Assembly: GCF_003254625.1 (NCBI RefSeq)
Contig: NZ_QJRJ01000078.1
Location: 124,001 to 188,000 of the forward strand
Reading direction: 5' to 3'
Length of the DNA stretch: 64,000 nucleotides
Origin: Flavobacterium ginsenosidimutans
Lineage (GTDB): Bacteria; Bacteroidota; Bacteroidia; Flavobacteriales; Flavobacteriaceae
The first letter of the stretch is position 1. Each line of letters begins with the position of its first letter. Made by a program: the position numbers and the translations under genes. Positions 37,485-46,770 of this stretch are shown piece by piece. The notes under the pieces were generated by a model. The model was not told the origin of the DNA and ran no database searches. It was given only the letters and a program-made list of their open reading frames with translations.

Positions 37485-37811
37485 ATGAAAAGAGATATTT
37501 TTCAGGCAATTGCCGATCCGACGAGAAGGGCAATTTTAGTTTTGGTTTCTTCGAGTGCATTAACACCAAATGCTATTGCGGAGCAGTTTCAAACTACAAG
37601 ACAAGCGGTTTCTAAACACATTAAAATATTGAATGAATGTGATTTATTGGAAGAAAAGAAATTGGGTAGAGAAATTTATTATCAGCTCAAAATTGATAAA
37701 ATGAAAGAAATTGATCAATGGCTGGAGCAATTTAAAGCAATTTGGGAACAGCGTTTTAATCAATTGGATCAAGTATTATTAAACTTAAAATCTAAAGAAA
37801 ATGAAAACTGA
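37485..37811 (+). CDS. ArsR-family winged-helix repressor
   Basis: A 108-residue regulator. Its N-terminus MKRDIFQAIADPTRRAILVL and the recognition helix TTRQAVSKHIKIL are typical of the ArsR subgroup that is encoded next to SRPBCC (AHSA1) proteins. It lacks the metal-binding Cys of arsenic sensors. The longer frame from a GTG at 37425 runs through the promoter and operator and is rejected. It overlaps the first SRPBCC gene by 11 nt, so the two are translationally coupled. Confidence 0.92.
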   Translation: MKRDIFQAIADPTRRAILVLVSSSALTPNAIAEQFQTTRQAVSKHIKILNECDLLEEKKLGREIYYQLKIDKMKEIDQWLEQFKAIWEQRFNQLDQVLLNLKSKENEN

Positions 37812-38298
37812 TTTATTAATGAATTTCTCTGTAGACAAGGAAAATAAAACGGTAAATGTAAAACGTGAATTTGATGCTCCATTGGCAAATGTTTGGTCTG
37901 CTTGGACTGAGCCTGAAATTCTAGATTTATGGTGGGCGCCCGCTCCGTTTAAATCTAAAACCAAAAGTATGGAGTTTAAAGAAGGCGGAAAAAGATTGTA
38001 TGCAATGGTTGGTCCTGATGGTGTGGAACGCTGGAGTTATTTTGAATATTCTTCGATTTCTCCTAAAACAAACTTTAAGCATTCTGCAACGTTCTCTGAT
38101 GCTGAAGGAAATTCGAATTCAGAATTTGGAAGTTCGTATTGGGATATTTCTTTTTCTGAGCAAGGCGGTTCGACAATTGTTGATATCCACATAAAACGTG
38201 ACAGTTTTGAAGAATTGCAAAAAATAATCGAAATGGGCTTTAAAGAAGGATTTACTTCTGCAATGCAAGGTTTGGACAAAATCTTAGCCGAAAAATAG
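37801..38298 (+). CDS. SRPBCC (AHSA1-type) protein, copy 1
   Basis: A 165-residue protein of the START/Bet v 1-like fold. Motifs: VKREFDAPLANVWSAWTEPE, LDLWWAPAPFKSKTKSMEF, GGKRLYAMVGPDG and the terminal helix GFKEGFTSAMQGLDKIL. It forms a hydrophobic pocket; the ligand is unknown. Preceded by an ArsR-type regulator and followed by a closely similar copy, so this is a self-contained regulated module. Confidence 0.92.
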   Translation: MKTDLLMNFSVDKENKTVNVKREFDAPLANVWSAWTEPEILDLWWAPAPFKSKTKSMEFKEGGKRLYAMVGPDGVERWSYFEYSSISPKTNFKHSATFSDAEGNSNSEFGSSYWDISFSEQGGSTIVDIHIKRDSFEELQKIIEMGFKEGFTSAMQGLDKILAEK

Positions 38299-38349
38299 AA
38301 ACCATTTTGACCGAATTAACTATTTAACAAACTTTAAAATCTAAAGAAA

Positions 38350-38853
38350 ATGAAATCAAATCTTTTAATGAATTTTACTGTAGATAAAGAAAATAATACT
38401 GTAAATGTAAAACGTGAATTTAATGCATCGTTACCTCAGGTTTGGTCTGCTTGGACAGAAGCTCAAATTCTGGATCAATGGTGGGCGCCCGCTCCGTGGA
38501 AATCACGAACGAAAAGCATGGAATTTAAAGAAGGCGGACGAAGATTATACGCAATGGTTGGTCCTGAAGGCGAAGAACACTGGGCACTTGCGGATTATAC
38601 TTCGATAGATCCGAAGACAAATGTAAAATGGCTGGATGCTTTTTGCGACAGCGAAGGAAATTTAAATACAGAATTTCCACGTTCTGACTGGGATGTTACT
38701 TTCTCTGAAAAAGACGGCTCTACTTTTGTTAATGTTGTAATCAAACATGAAAAATTATCTGATTTGGAAATGATTATTCAAATGGGATTCAAAGAAGGTT
38801 TTACCATTGCAATGGAAGGTTTGGATACTATTTTTGCTGGAGAAAAGAAATAA
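38350..38853 (+). CDS. SRPBCC (AHSA1-type) protein, copy 2
   Basis: A 167-residue paralogue of copy 1, sharing LLMNF, VDKEN, NVKREF, VWSAWTE, WWAPAP, KSMEFKEGG, RLYAMVGP and GFKEGFT. The 20 nt before its ATG (ending AAAATCTAAAGAAA) match the last codons of the ArsR gene in front of copy 1, so the duplicated segment included that leader. Differences cluster in the pocket-lining middle (ADYTSIDPKTNVKWLDAF), suggesting a changed ligand. Confidence 0.92.
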   Translation: MKSNLLMNFTVDKENNTVNVKREFNASLPQVWSAWTEAQILDQWWAPAPWKSRTKSMEFKEGGRRLYAMVGPEGEEHWALADYTSIDPKTNVKWLDAFCDSEGNLNTEFPRSDWDVTFSEKDGSTFVNVVIKHEKLSDLEMIIQMGFKEGFTIAMEGLDTIFAGEKK

Positions 38854-38878
38854 AAACAAGAATAAAATTCAATATGTT

Positions 38879-38908
38879 AAATCCTGTATAGTTGCAGGAT
38901 TTTTTTTT
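38879..38908 (+). terminator. Terminator of the SRPBCC operon
   Basis: AATCCTG / CAGGATT stem with a long T run, 26 nt after the stop of copy 2. Confidence 0.85.
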
Positions 38909-38978
38909 GTATTTTTCAGTCTTAAAATCAAAACATTAAGTACAAAAAATTATTTTTTAATCGCAAACACAAAACAAA

Positions 38979-39344
38979 ATGATGAAATTCTTTACCGTGC
39001 TTTTTTTATTTATTTCATTTACCGTTTTTTCTCAAAACAGATATGAGCTTTCAGATGAAGGAAAAGACAAATTATACCTATCAGATTCTATTGCAAATCT
39101 TGTCAAAGCTGGAAAAATCACAGATCGCCCAATGGTTGTTGTTGATGGAATTAATCACCGTTATCAGGATTTAGAAAAAGAAAAACTTGCTCTTTCGAAA
39201 ATTGAAATTGCCAAAATTATCGCTCTTCAAAAGCAGACTGGGATTAATATTTATGGAAAGTCGGGAGAACCTGGCGTTTTGATTATTACTACAAACAGAA
39301 ATAGCTACTATAAACCTGTACAAGAGGTAAAACCTGGCTTTTAA
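38979..39344 (+). CDS. Small secreted protein resembling a TonB plug segment
   Basis: A 121-residue protein with a signal peptide (about 1-19, ending TVFSQ). Its second half (MVVVDGINHRYQDLEKEK, IIALQKQTGINIYGKSGEPG, VLIITTNR) mirrors the plug motif of TonB-dependent receptors, in which a VVVDG strand is followed by an IYG..G..GV..ITT stretch. There is no TonB box and no barrel. It could be a stand-alone plug-like domain or a receptor remnant; the intact frame and signal peptide favour a real gene. Confidence 0.72.
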   Translation: MMKFFTVLFLFISFTVFSQNRYELSDEGKDKLYLSDSIANLVKAGKITDRPMVVVDGINHRYQDLEKEKLALSKIEIAKIIALQKQTGINIYGKSGEPGVLIITTNRNSYYKPVQEVKPGF

Positions 39345-39366
39345 ATAACATACTCTAAAATATATA

Positions 39367-40236
39367 ATGAATAGATTTTTTGCTCTAGCTTTTTTACTTT
39401 TATCTTCAAGTTTAGTATTCAGCCAAAAAAACAAAACAAAAACAACAGAAACATCAAAACTTTTTGTATTGGGTGTTATTGATGAAATTCAATCGAAAGA
39501 ATTAAACGAAAAAAGAATTCTAAACATTTATCTTCCTGAAGGCTACAATCCTGCTGAAGCAACAAAATATCCTGTTATATATTTATTAGACGGTTCTGCT
39601 GATGAAGATTTCATTCATATTTCAGGATTGGTTCAGTTTAATAGTTTTGAATGGATCAATCAGGTTCCAAAATCAATCGTTGTGGGCATTGCAACTGTCG
39701 ATCGAAGAAGAGATTTTACATTTCCGACTACTGTAGAAAATGATAAAACTCGTTTTCCAACTACGGGTCATTCAGATCAATTTATTGCTTTTATTGAAAA
39801 AGAATTGCAGCCTTTTATTGAGAAAAAATATAAGGTCAATGATTCTAAAACGATCATTGGTCAATCTCTAGGTGGTTTACTAGAAACTGAAATCCTACTT
39901 AAAAAACCTTCTTTATTTAATAAATATGTTATTGTAAGTCCGAGTCTATGGTGGAATAATGGCTCTTTGCTTGATTTGGATTCTGAAATGTTAAAAGAAA
40001 ATTTCAATCAGCAAATAGATATTTATATCGCTGTTGGAAAAGAAGGATTGACTCCAACAAAAATTCCGCGTGTCATGGAAGTCGACGCTAACTTACTGTC
40101 AGAAAAATTAAAAGGATCTAAAAGTAAAAATGTGGAAGTCTATTTTGATTATTTCCCTGAAGAAAACCATGGAACGATTCTGCATCCAGCGGTTGCCAAT
40201 TCTTTTAAATTCTTTTATCCGAAGAGTAAAGAATAA
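39367..40236 (+). CDS. Secreted esterase (IroE / esterase D-like alpha/beta-hydrolase)
   Basis: A 289-residue secreted hydrolase with a signal peptide (about 1-20, ending LVFSQ). It shows RILNIYLPEGYNP, YLLDGSADEDFIH, the nucleophile elbow GQSLGG (Ser at about 168), SPSLWW and a C-terminal His in FPEENHGTILHPA. These are marks of the ferri-siderophore esterase/esterase D class. The preceding plug-like gene is only 22 nt away, so they are probably cotranscribed. The substrate is unknown. Confidence 0.88.
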   Translation: MNRFFALAFLLLSSSLVFSQKNKTKTTETSKLFVLGVIDEIQSKELNEKRILNIYLPEGYNPAEATKYPVIYLLDGSADEDFIHISGLVQFNSFEWINQVPKSIVVGIATVDRRRDFTFPTTVENDKTRFPTTGHSDQFIAFIEKELQPFIEKKYKVNDSKTIIGQSLGGLLETEILLKKPSLFNKYVIVSPSLWWNNGSLLDLDSEMLKENFNQQIDIYIAVGKEGLTPTKIPRVMEVDANLLSEKLKGSKSKNVEVYFDYFPEENHGTILHPAVANSFKFFYPKSKE

Positions 40237-40619
40237 AAATAATTCATGTTGTAAAGAATAATCTAAAAAACAATTTCTTTTGTTTAACCAAAAATCATAA
40301 GAGAATCCTGTTCTTTTATGATTTTTTTATTTGCCAAATCAAGCAAAAAACAACTAAAAGACAATGCATTATAAAAAAACCATTGCTTGATTTTTACACA
40401 CATTTATTTCTTAAATAAAAACCAATAAAAAATAAACAAAAATGTGGTTTTCCGTAAAGATTGTACCTGTTTTACAATTTATATTTGGCAAAAAAATAAA
40501 AAATTAATTAAAACCATTTTGCCCGCAACAAAGTAACTTTTACATCTCAATTAAAGACTGAAAGAAAAAAATCTTTCAAACACAACCCAAAATAAAACAA
40601 ATCTTCAACCATTAATTTA
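40237..40619. other. Intergenic region with terminator and promoter box
   Basis: A 383-bp gap. It holds a terminator (40290-40328) for the esterase and a -7 box TATATTTG at 40480-40487 with TTG at 40461-40463. The latter would give the next gene a 5' leader of about 125 nt. A 20-codon open frame from 40442 ends inside the promoter region and is unlikely to be a gene. Confidence 0.6.
40290..40328 (+). terminator. Terminator of the esterase gene
   Basis: AAAATCATAA / TTATGATTTT stem followed by a T run, about 50 nt after the stop. Confidence 0.82.
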
Positions 40620-41873
40620 ATGAAAAAACAAATTTTATTTATTGCTCTAACTTTACTATTAACCCTTAGAAGTTACTCCCAAATTGCATTCGAAAAAGGA
40701 TATGTTATTACAGAAAACAACCAAAAAACAGATTGTTTAATTGAAAACATGGATTGGAAAAATAATCCAAAAGATTTTAGATATAGATTGTCCGAAGATT
40801 CACCTATCATAAATGCAGATACTAAAACTATAAAAGAATTTAGGGTAACTGGTCAGAAAAAATTTATCAGATCTACAGTAAATATTGACCGATCTAGTAA
40901 AGATTTGCAAACTATGACCACCGAAAAAAAACCTATTTTTCATTTAGAAACTTTATTCTTGCAAGTTCTTATGGAAGGTAATGCGTCTTTATATCTTTAC
41001 GATGACAGTACGATAAGACGTTTCTTTTACAAAGTAAATAATTCTGAAGTAAAACAGCTTGTTTATAAAACCTATCTAGTGAGTGACGATAATGATAATA
41101 CTAAAAACTACACAGATCAAATTGCTAAAAACAACTACTTTAGAGAACAGCTTTACCTTGATTTAAAATGTGACAATATTCAGCAGAACGAATACGAAAC
41201 ACTGACTTATACAAAAAATGCTTTAATGCGTATTCTTGCTAAGTATAATAAATGCACTAATTCTGAATTTGTTGATCTTGAAGTAAAAGAGAAAAAAGAC
41301 TTGTTTAATCTTACAGTTCGTCCGAGATATAATAACAGTTCATTAACCATGGAAAATACTATATTTGAAGGATTAGATTATGATTTTGGAGGAAAATCAA
41401 GTTTCAGTTTAGGGCTTGAAGCCGAATTTATTTTACCTTTTAACAAAAATAGATGGGCCATTTTTATTGAACCAACTTATCAGTATTACAAAGGAGAACA
41501 AACTATAGCCAGTTCTGATGTTGTAGGCGGAACTCTTACTGGTAAAGTAGATTACAAATCAATTGAATTACCTATTGGGATTAGACGTTATTTCTTCATC
41601 AATGAAAATGTAAAATTATTTGCTAACGGAGCTTTTATAGTAGATTTTAGCAATAATTCTAAAGCAACTGTTACGAGAAAAGATGGTTCTGAATTGAATA
41701 AATTAGACGTTAAATCTAGTGTCAATTTCGGGTTTGGCTTAGGCTGCAAATTCATGGATAAATTTAGTGCAGAAGTAAGATTCCAAACTCCAAGAAGACT
41801 TTTGGCAGATAATACTAACTGGAGTTCTTCTTACCAAACAACTTCTTTAATTGTTGGATATTCTTTCTTTTAA
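40620..41873 (+). CDS. Outer-membrane beta-barrel protein (PorT-like barrel with unknown N-domain)
   Basis: A 417-residue exported protein. A signal peptide (about 1-20, ending RSYSQ) is followed by an N-terminal domain (about 22-220) with GYVITENNQKTDCLIENMDW and a set of conserved-looking Cys (CDNIQ, CTNSEFV). The C-terminal half (about 225-417) is an eight-strand type barrel with FSLGLEAEFILPFNKNRWAIF and ends in a Phe (VGYSFF). The barrel fits the PorT/OMP_b-brl_2 group; the N-domain is not recognised. Function unknown. Confidence 0.8.
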   Translation: MKKQILFIALTLLLTLRSYSQIAFEKGYVITENNQKTDCLIENMDWKNNPKDFRYRLSEDSPIINADTKTIKEFRVTGQKKFIRSTVNIDRSSKDLQTMTTEKKPIFHLETLFLQVLMEGNASLYLYDDSTIRRFFYKVNNSEVKQLVYKTYLVSDDNDNTKNYTDQIAKNNYFREQLYLDLKCDNIQQNEYETLTYTKNALMRILAKYNKCTNSEFVDLEVKEKKDLFNLTVRPRYNNSSLTMENTIFEGLDYDFGGKSSFSLGLEAEFILPFNKNRWAIFIEPTYQYYKGEQTIASSDVVGGTLTGKVDYKSIELPIGIRRYFFINENVKLFANGAFIVDFSNNSKATVTRKDGSELNKLDVKSSVNFGFGLGCKFMDKFSAEVRFQTPRRLLADNTNWSSSYQTTSLIVGYSFF

Positions 41874-41893
41874 GATCAATAAAACTATACTTA

Positions 41894-41933
41894 ATATATT
41901 GCTAATTGACACCAGTGTCAATTAGCAATATAT
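41894..41933. terminator. Bidirectional palindrome between convergent genes
   Basis: Arms of 19 bp (41894-41912 and 41915-41933; core ATTGCTAATTGACAC) meet at a 2-nt centre. It lies between the barrel protein stop and the YifB stop. The lack of a long T run makes the terminator role likely but not certain; a protein-binding palindrome is the alternative. Confidence 0.72.
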
Positions 41934-41936
41934 AAT

Positions 41937-43472
41937 TTATCCCAACCATCCTTCTCTATCCAAACTTCTGTATTGAATCGCTTCGGCAATATGTGAAGAA
42001 ACAATATTCTCTGAATGATCTAAGTCGGCGATTGTTCTTGAAACTTTCAAAATTCTATCGTAAGCTCTCGCGGAAAGATTTAATCGTTCCATTGCATTTT
42101 TTAGCAATTCCTTTGAAGGTTCATCCAAAACACAATATTCTCGAATTAGTTTACTGCTCATTTGTGCATTGTAATGAACATTTTCGACCGTTTCAAATCG
42201 TTTCGTTTGAATTTCTCTAGCCGCTGTAACTCGTTTACGAATTTCTACACTGCTTTCTGCTTTTCGCTCGTCAGCTAATTTCTCAAACGGAACTGGTGTA
42301 ACTTCTATATGAATATCAATTCGATCTAATAAAGGTCCCGAAATTTTACTCATATAACGCTGCATTTCGTGCGGCGAAGAAGTATTCGGCATACTAGGAT
42401 CGTTAAAGAATCCGCTTGGACTTGGATTCATACTTGCCACTAGCATAAATGATGAAGGATAAGTAATTGTAAACTTAGCGCGTGAAATAGTTACTTCTCG
42501 ATCTTCCAAAGGCTGACGCATTACTTCTAAAACGTCTCGCTTAAATTCTGGCAATTCATCCAAAAACAAAACGCCATTATGCGCCATTGAAATTTCGCCC
42601 GGCTGCGGATAACTTCCTCCGCCAACGAGCGCTACATTTGAAATAGTATGATGCGGACTTCTAAATGGTCTTTGATTCATCAATCCTACTTCTTTTAATT
42701 TTCCTGCAACACTATGAATTTTAGTAGTTTCCAAAGCTTCACGCAGTGTCATAGGCGGTAAAATACTCGAAACTCTTTTCGCTAGCATTGTTTTTCCTGC
42801 TCCTGGTGGGCCAATCAAAATAATGTTATGTCCGCCTGCTGCTGCGATTTCCATACAGCGTTTAATACTTTCTTGTCCGCGGACATCTGAAAAATCATGC
42901 TCAGGAAAATCGAGAGTTTTATAAAATTCAGCTCTTGTATCGATAACTGTAGGCTCAAGCGTTCCTTTGCCTGCAAAGAAATCGACGATTTCTTTTAAAT
43001 TTTCAACCCCATAAACATCTAAACCTGAAACAATCGCCGCTTCTTTTACATTTTGAATGGGAAGAAAAAAACCTTTATAACCTTCTTCTTTGGCTTTTAT
43101 TGCAATAGGCAAAGCACCTCGAATTGGCTGAAGACTTCCATCTAAAGAAAGTTCTCCCATAATAATATATTGTTCAATTTCTGGAGCTTTTATCTGATCT
43201 GAGCCAACCAGAATTCCCATTGCCAAAGTTAAATCATAAGATGAACCTTCTTTTCGAAGATCGGCAGGTGCCATATTGACTGTAATTTTCTTTCCTGGAA
43301 AATTAAATCCATTATTTTTTAAAGCAGCGGCAATTCTAAAACTACTTTCTTTTATAGCATTATCTGGAAGTCCAACTAAATGATAACCAATTCCTTTATC
43401 CATATGAACCTCAACCGTAATAGTTGTGGCTTCAACTCCAAAAACGGCACTTCCGTAAACTTTTACTAACAT
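41937..43472 (-). CDS. comM: YifB/ComM-type Mg-chelatase-like AAA+ ATPase
   Basis: A 511-residue protein with an N-terminal Lon-S16-like ChlI domain (about 20-145), Walker A GPPGAGKT (221-228), Walker [10 protein letters not shown], and a C-terminal Mg_chelatase domain ([19 protein letters not shown]). ComM, the characterised member, is a hexameric helicase that aids branch migration during natural transformation. The whole length matches the family. It is divergent from the DUF2004 gene. Confidence 0.94.
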   Translation of the reverse strand: MLVKVYGSAVFGVEATTITVEVHMDKGIGYHLVGLPDNAIKESSFRIAAALKNNGFNFPGKKITVNMAPADLRKEGSSYDLTLAMGILVGSDQIKAPEIEQYIIMGELSLDGSLQPIRGALPIAIKAKEEGYKGFFLPIQNVKEAAIVSGLDVYGVENLKEIVDFFAGKGTLEPTVIDTRAEFYKTLDFPEHDFSDVRGQESIKRCMEIAAAGGHNIILIGPPGAGKTMLAKRVSSILPPMTLREALETTKIHSVAGKLKEVGLMNQRPFRSPHHTISNVALVGGGSYPQPGEISMAHNGVLFLDELPEFKRDVLEVMRQPLEDREVTISRAKFTITYPSSFMLVASMNPSPSGFFNDPSMPNTSSPHEMQRYMSKISGPLLDRIDIHIEVTPVPFEKLADERKAESSVEIRKRVTAAREIQTKRFETVENVHYNAQMSSKLIREYCVLDEPSKELLKNAMERLNLSARAYDRILKVSRTIADLDHSENIVSSHIAEAIQYRSLDREGWLG

Positions 43473-43524
43473 AAATAAATTCTTATAAAAAAGTAAAAGT
43501 ATTTAATTATGTAGAAAAAATCGC

Positions 43525-43532
43525 TATTTTTG
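43525..43532 (+). promoter_or_regulatory. -7 box (TATTTTTG) for the DUF2004 gene
   Basis: Exact TAnnTTTG box 43 nt before the ATG at 43576, in the gap shared with the divergent comM gene. Confidence 0.6.
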
Positions 43533-43575
43533 TAAATATTTTATTACTTTTTTTTTTAATTTAAACAACATTACA

Positions 43576-44085
43576 ATGAAAACCTTTTCATTTATCCACT
43601 TTGGAGAAATTGATATTAATAATCTTGAAGAATACTATGATATAAGTATTGAATTAAACTCTCAGGATATTGAAATAGACCTAAATTTTTCAGAAAGCAA
43701 AATCAATCTTGATGTCGCAAGTATAATTAATAATTTTATTGCTAATATTCATAATTATGATCTTCAAAATAAAATTACAATTGAAAAAGAATATAATAAT
43801 GAAGAGGCTTCACCTGTGAAAGATTACATTAAATATCATGTTGAAGAATTAGATAAAAATGTATTATCAAAATTTATTGATTTCGACAACAAAGCCGTTG
43901 AGCCTGAAAAGCAATTACTTAAAAAATTAAAATTAATAAGAGTCGGTTTATATCCTGATGAAACAGATGAAAGCGAAAATTTCGCAGTATTTGATTATAC
44001 TATTGACAGTGAAATTACAGATGAACTAATTGTAGTGAACACTAATAAAAATAATGTTTTCGACAATGTGGCTTGGGAAAGCTAG
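43576..44085 (+). CDS. DUF2004 family protein
   Basis: A 169-residue acidic cytoplasmic protein without signal peptide. KTFSFIHFGEIDINNLEEYYD at the start and LKLIRVGLYPDETDESENFAVFDYTI near the end match DUF2004-type proteins, often found in polymorphic-toxin immunity contexts. No toxin gene is adjacent here. Function unknown. Confidence 0.8.
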   Translation: MKTFSFIHFGEIDINNLEEYYDISIELNSQDIEIDLNFSESKINLDVASIINNFIANIHNYDLQNKITIEKEYNNEEASPVKDYIKYHVEELDKNVLSKFIDFDNKAVEPEKQLLKKLKLIRVGLYPDETDESENFAVFDYTIDSEITDELIVVNTNKNNVFDNVAWES

Positions 44086-44117
44086 ATTTAATTGATTAGA
44101 AAAATTATACAATAATC

Positions 44118-44148
44118 AAATCGGATTAAGAAAAACTTAATCCGATTT
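44118..44148. terminator. Hairpin that overlaps the 3' end of the oxidoreductase gene
   Basis: Perfect 13-bp arms AAATCGGATTAAG / CTTAATCCGATTT with a 5-A loop. On the minus strand the loop and left arm encode the last residues (IGLSFS) and stop of the oxidoreductase; on the plus strand it follows the DUF2004 gene. It can serve both. Confidence 0.85.
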
Positions 44149-45103
44149 GTGTTTTAACTTCTTCCACAATCCTACTCAACTCCAAACAATTCTGATGCGA
44201 CCAAAGTTTGCTTTCAATTTCATTATCCAAAATACAATTTTGGCATTCGATAATTTCATGAGAATATCCTTTTCCAAGAGTTGGTAAAGTGACAACGGCT
44301 TCTTTTACTTCATTTTTAAATAAAGAATAACCGTCTGCAACAAACCAAGGCGCGTTTAATTCTATTCGTCCTTTAGTTCCCGAAATAACCGCTTTCATAT
44401 CAGATTCTGAAACTATAGAAGCATGCAAAACCGATTGTGCCGATTCGTATTGCAAAATCATAGAAGTTTGCAAATCAATATCGTTTTTGTGCTTAATGGC
44501 TTTCGCTAAAATCTCTTTCGGATATCCCAATAATATATAGGACAGAAACAAAGGATAAACGCCAATATCAAATAAAGCACCTCCACCTAAATCTTTATCA
44601 AAAAGTCTTTTGTTTTCTGTTTCACTTCCGTGAAAGGCAAAATCGGCTTTTATATAATTTATATTGCCAATTACTCCATTATTGATTTTCTGCAAAATAT
44701 CTTGAACTGATGGAATAAATCGAGTCCAAAATGCTTCCATAAAAAACTTATTGTGTTTTTTAGAAGCTTCAATCATTCTTTCTGCATCTTTATACGATAG
44801 TGCCATTGGTTTTTCGCATAAAACGTGTTTTCCGTTTTCTAATGCTTTTATTGATAATCCGGCATGCGAATTATGAGGAGTTGCGATATAGACAATTTCA
44901 ACTTCAGGATCTTCAAAAAGTAAATCATAAGAATCATAGCTTTTTAAGGCTTTAAATTTCTCTGCAAATTCATTCGCTTTAGCAATATCTCTCGAAGCAA
45001 CTGCTTTTAGTTCAGCATTTTCTATCAATAATAGATCTGAAGCAAACTGAGCCGCAATATTTCCAAGTCCTACAATTCCCCATTTAATTCTTTTACTTTC
45101 CAT
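44126..45103 (-). CDS. Gfo/Idh/MocA-family oxidoreductase
   Basis: A 325-residue NAD(P)-dependent dehydrogenase. The Rossmann start is IKWGIVGLGNIAAQFASDLL, then EIVYIATPHNSHAGLSIKAL and the catalytic EKPMALSYKDAERM; the C-terminal alpha/beta domain has DLGGGALFDIGVYPL with the conserved Asp/His region. It lacks an export signal, unlike the related gene at 62423. The sugar or inositol substrate is unknown. Its 3' end forms part of a terminator hairpin. Confidence 0.92.
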   Translation of the reverse strand: MESKRIKWGIVGLGNIAAQFASDLLLIENAELKAVASRDIAKANEFAEKFKALKSYDSYDLLFEDPEVEIVYIATPHNSHAGLSIKALENGKHVLCEKPMALSYKDAERMIEASKKHNKFFMEAFWTRFIPSVQDILQKINNGVIGNINYIKADFAFHGSETENKRLFDKDLGGGALFDIGVYPLFLSYILLGYPKEILAKAIKHKNDIDLQTSMILQYESAQSVLHASIVSESDMKAVISGTKGRIELNAPWFVADGYSLFKNEVKEAVVTLPTLGKGYSHEIIECQNCILDNEIESKLWSHQNCLELSRIVEEVKTQIGLSFS

Positions 45104-45420
45104 TCTTTATATTTTAATCATCAAAATTGTTAAAAAGATTAAAAAATATCCTTTATAACAATCAGCAGACGTTTTTTAAACAACAAATATCCATTATCCT
45201 ACAAAAAATAGCAATCAATTACCCCAAAAATTATCAAAAATGGCAGTAAGTGAAAAAAAAATGTTGCCAAATTGTAAATTTTAAGTTTGTTTTAAGAAAT
45301 TCACGCAAAATCATAGGGGTTAAATTTTAAATTTAACAAAAATTAAGCATACTACCCTATTTTTTTATGGGGTGTAAAATGATTTTATACTTTTATAAAA
45401 AATTTTAAAACTAAATAACT
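45104..45420. other. Intergenic region upstream of amtB
   Basis: A 317-bp A/T-rich gap between divergent genes. I see no gene, no dispersed repeat and no -12/-24 sigma-54 box. An imperfect hairpin around ACCCTATTTTTTTATGGGGT (45353-45372) lies about 50 nt before the amtB ATG and might affect its leader. Confidence 0.5.
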
Positions 45421-46737
45421 ATGCGAAAAATTATTTTAAGTGTGATTCTTATCACGATTTTGGTACTAACCTTTATTTCAAACTTTATCATTGCAGATAA
45501 CCCAATTCCAGCTGAAGCTGTAAAGTTTGATACTGGAGATACTGCCTGGATGATCGTTGCAACTGCTTTTGTATTGTTAATGACTCCTGGATTAGGATTT
45601 TTCTACGGAGGTATGGTAGGTAAGAAAAACGTAATTAGTACTATGCTTCAAAGTTTTATGGCAATGGTAATTGTTACTATTTTATGGGTTGTTGTTGCTT
45701 TCGGATTAGCTTTTGGACCAACTATTGGAGGTATTATTGGTAATCCATCTTCTAATTTATTCTTTGAAGGTGTTGGAACAAACACAGCTTGGAGCCTTGC
45801 ACCAACTATTCCTTTTATGTTATTCGCATTATTTCAGGCAAAATTTGCTATCATTACTCCTGCATTAATTACAGGTGCTTTTGCAGAACGTATTCGTTTC
45901 TGGGCATATTTGTTATTCATGGTTTTATTCATCATTTTAATATACGCTCCGCTTGCTCACATGACTTGGCATCCTGATGGAGTTTTCTTCAAAATGGGAG
46001 TTCTTGACTTCGCTGGAGGAACTGTAGTACACATGAGTGCTGGATGGGCTGCATTGGCTGGAGCTATCTTCTTAGGAAAAAGAAAAGTTCAAAAAGCTAA
46101 TCCTGCTAGAATCACTTATGTATTATTAGGAACTGGTTTACTTTGGTTCGGATGGTTTGGTTTCAATGCTGGTTCTGCATTAGGAGCAAATGGTCTTGCA
46201 ACTCAAGCTTTAGGAACAACTACTGTTGCTGCTGCTGCTGCTGCAATGGCTTGGGTTTTCCTTGACAAAATTTTAGGTCACAAATTATCTGCTCTTGGAG
46301 CTTGTATCGGAGCTGTTGTAGGTCTTGTTGCTATTACGCCTGCTGCTGGATTCGTAAGTATCTCTCACGCAATATTCATTGGTTTATTCTCTGCAATTGT
46401 AAGTAACATTGTAGTAAGCAAATTCCCTAAAGGAAAAATCGACGATGCTCTTGATGTATTTGCTTGTCACGGTGTTGGTGGTATGGTAGGAATGCTTTTA
46501 ACTGGTGTTTTCGCTTCAAAAGCTATCAATCCAGCAGTTGGAGATAATCAAGGTTTAATCTTCGGAACTCCAACATTATTCATCAATCAATTAACTGCTT
46601 TAGTTGTTGTTTCAATCTTTGCTTTTGTTGCTTCTTATGTTTTATTCTTCATCGTTAATAAAATTACTCCTCTAAGAGTTACTGAAGAAAAAGAAGAATT
46701 AGGATTAGATATCTCTCAACACGGAGAATTCTTATAA
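45421..46737 (+). CDS. amtB: Ammonium transporter
   Basis: Inner-membrane ammonium channel of 438 residues with 11 membrane helices after a cleavable signal-like N-terminus (ISNFIIADNP). The twin pore histidines are H204 (GGTVVHMSAGWA) and H350 (FACHGVGGMVG). MTPGLGFFYGGMVGKKN and TGAFAERIRF are invariant. No PII protein gene (glnK/glnB) lies next to it, so its control partner is elsewhere. It supplies ammonium that GltBD-dependent assimilation consumes. Confidence 0.96.
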   Translation: MRKIILSVILITILVLTFISNFIIADNPIPAEAVKFDTGDTAWMIVATAFVLLMTPGLGFFYGGMVGKKNVISTMLQSFMAMVIVTILWVVVAFGLAFGPTIGGIIGNPSSNLFFEGVGTNTAWSLAPTIPFMLFALFQAKFAIITPALITGAFAERIRFWAYLLFMVLFIILIYAPLAHMTWHPDGVFFKMGVLDFAGGTVVHMSAGWAALAGAIFLGKRKVQKANPARITYVLLGTGLLWFGWFGFNAGSALGANGLATQALGTTTVAAAAAAMAWVFLDKILGHKLSALGACIGAVVGLVAITPAAGFVSISHAIFIGLFSAIVSNIVVSKFPKGKIDDALDVFACHGVGGMVGMLLTGVFASKAINPAVGDNQGLIFGTPTLFINQLTALVVVSIFAFVASYVLFFIVNKITPLRVTEEKEELGLDISQHGEFL

Positions 46738-46770
46738 GAATAAATTTTCCCTTTTCATTACTTGATAAAT

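Noticed and set aside
40442..40504. Short 20-codon frame in the gap before the barrel protein gene
   Set aside because: Too short, contains the promoter box of the next gene and has no homology-like feature.
45104..45420. Sigma-54 promoter or riboswitch upstream of amtB
   Set aside because: No GG-N10-GC spaced box at a suitable place and no recognised riboswitch core could be found by eye.
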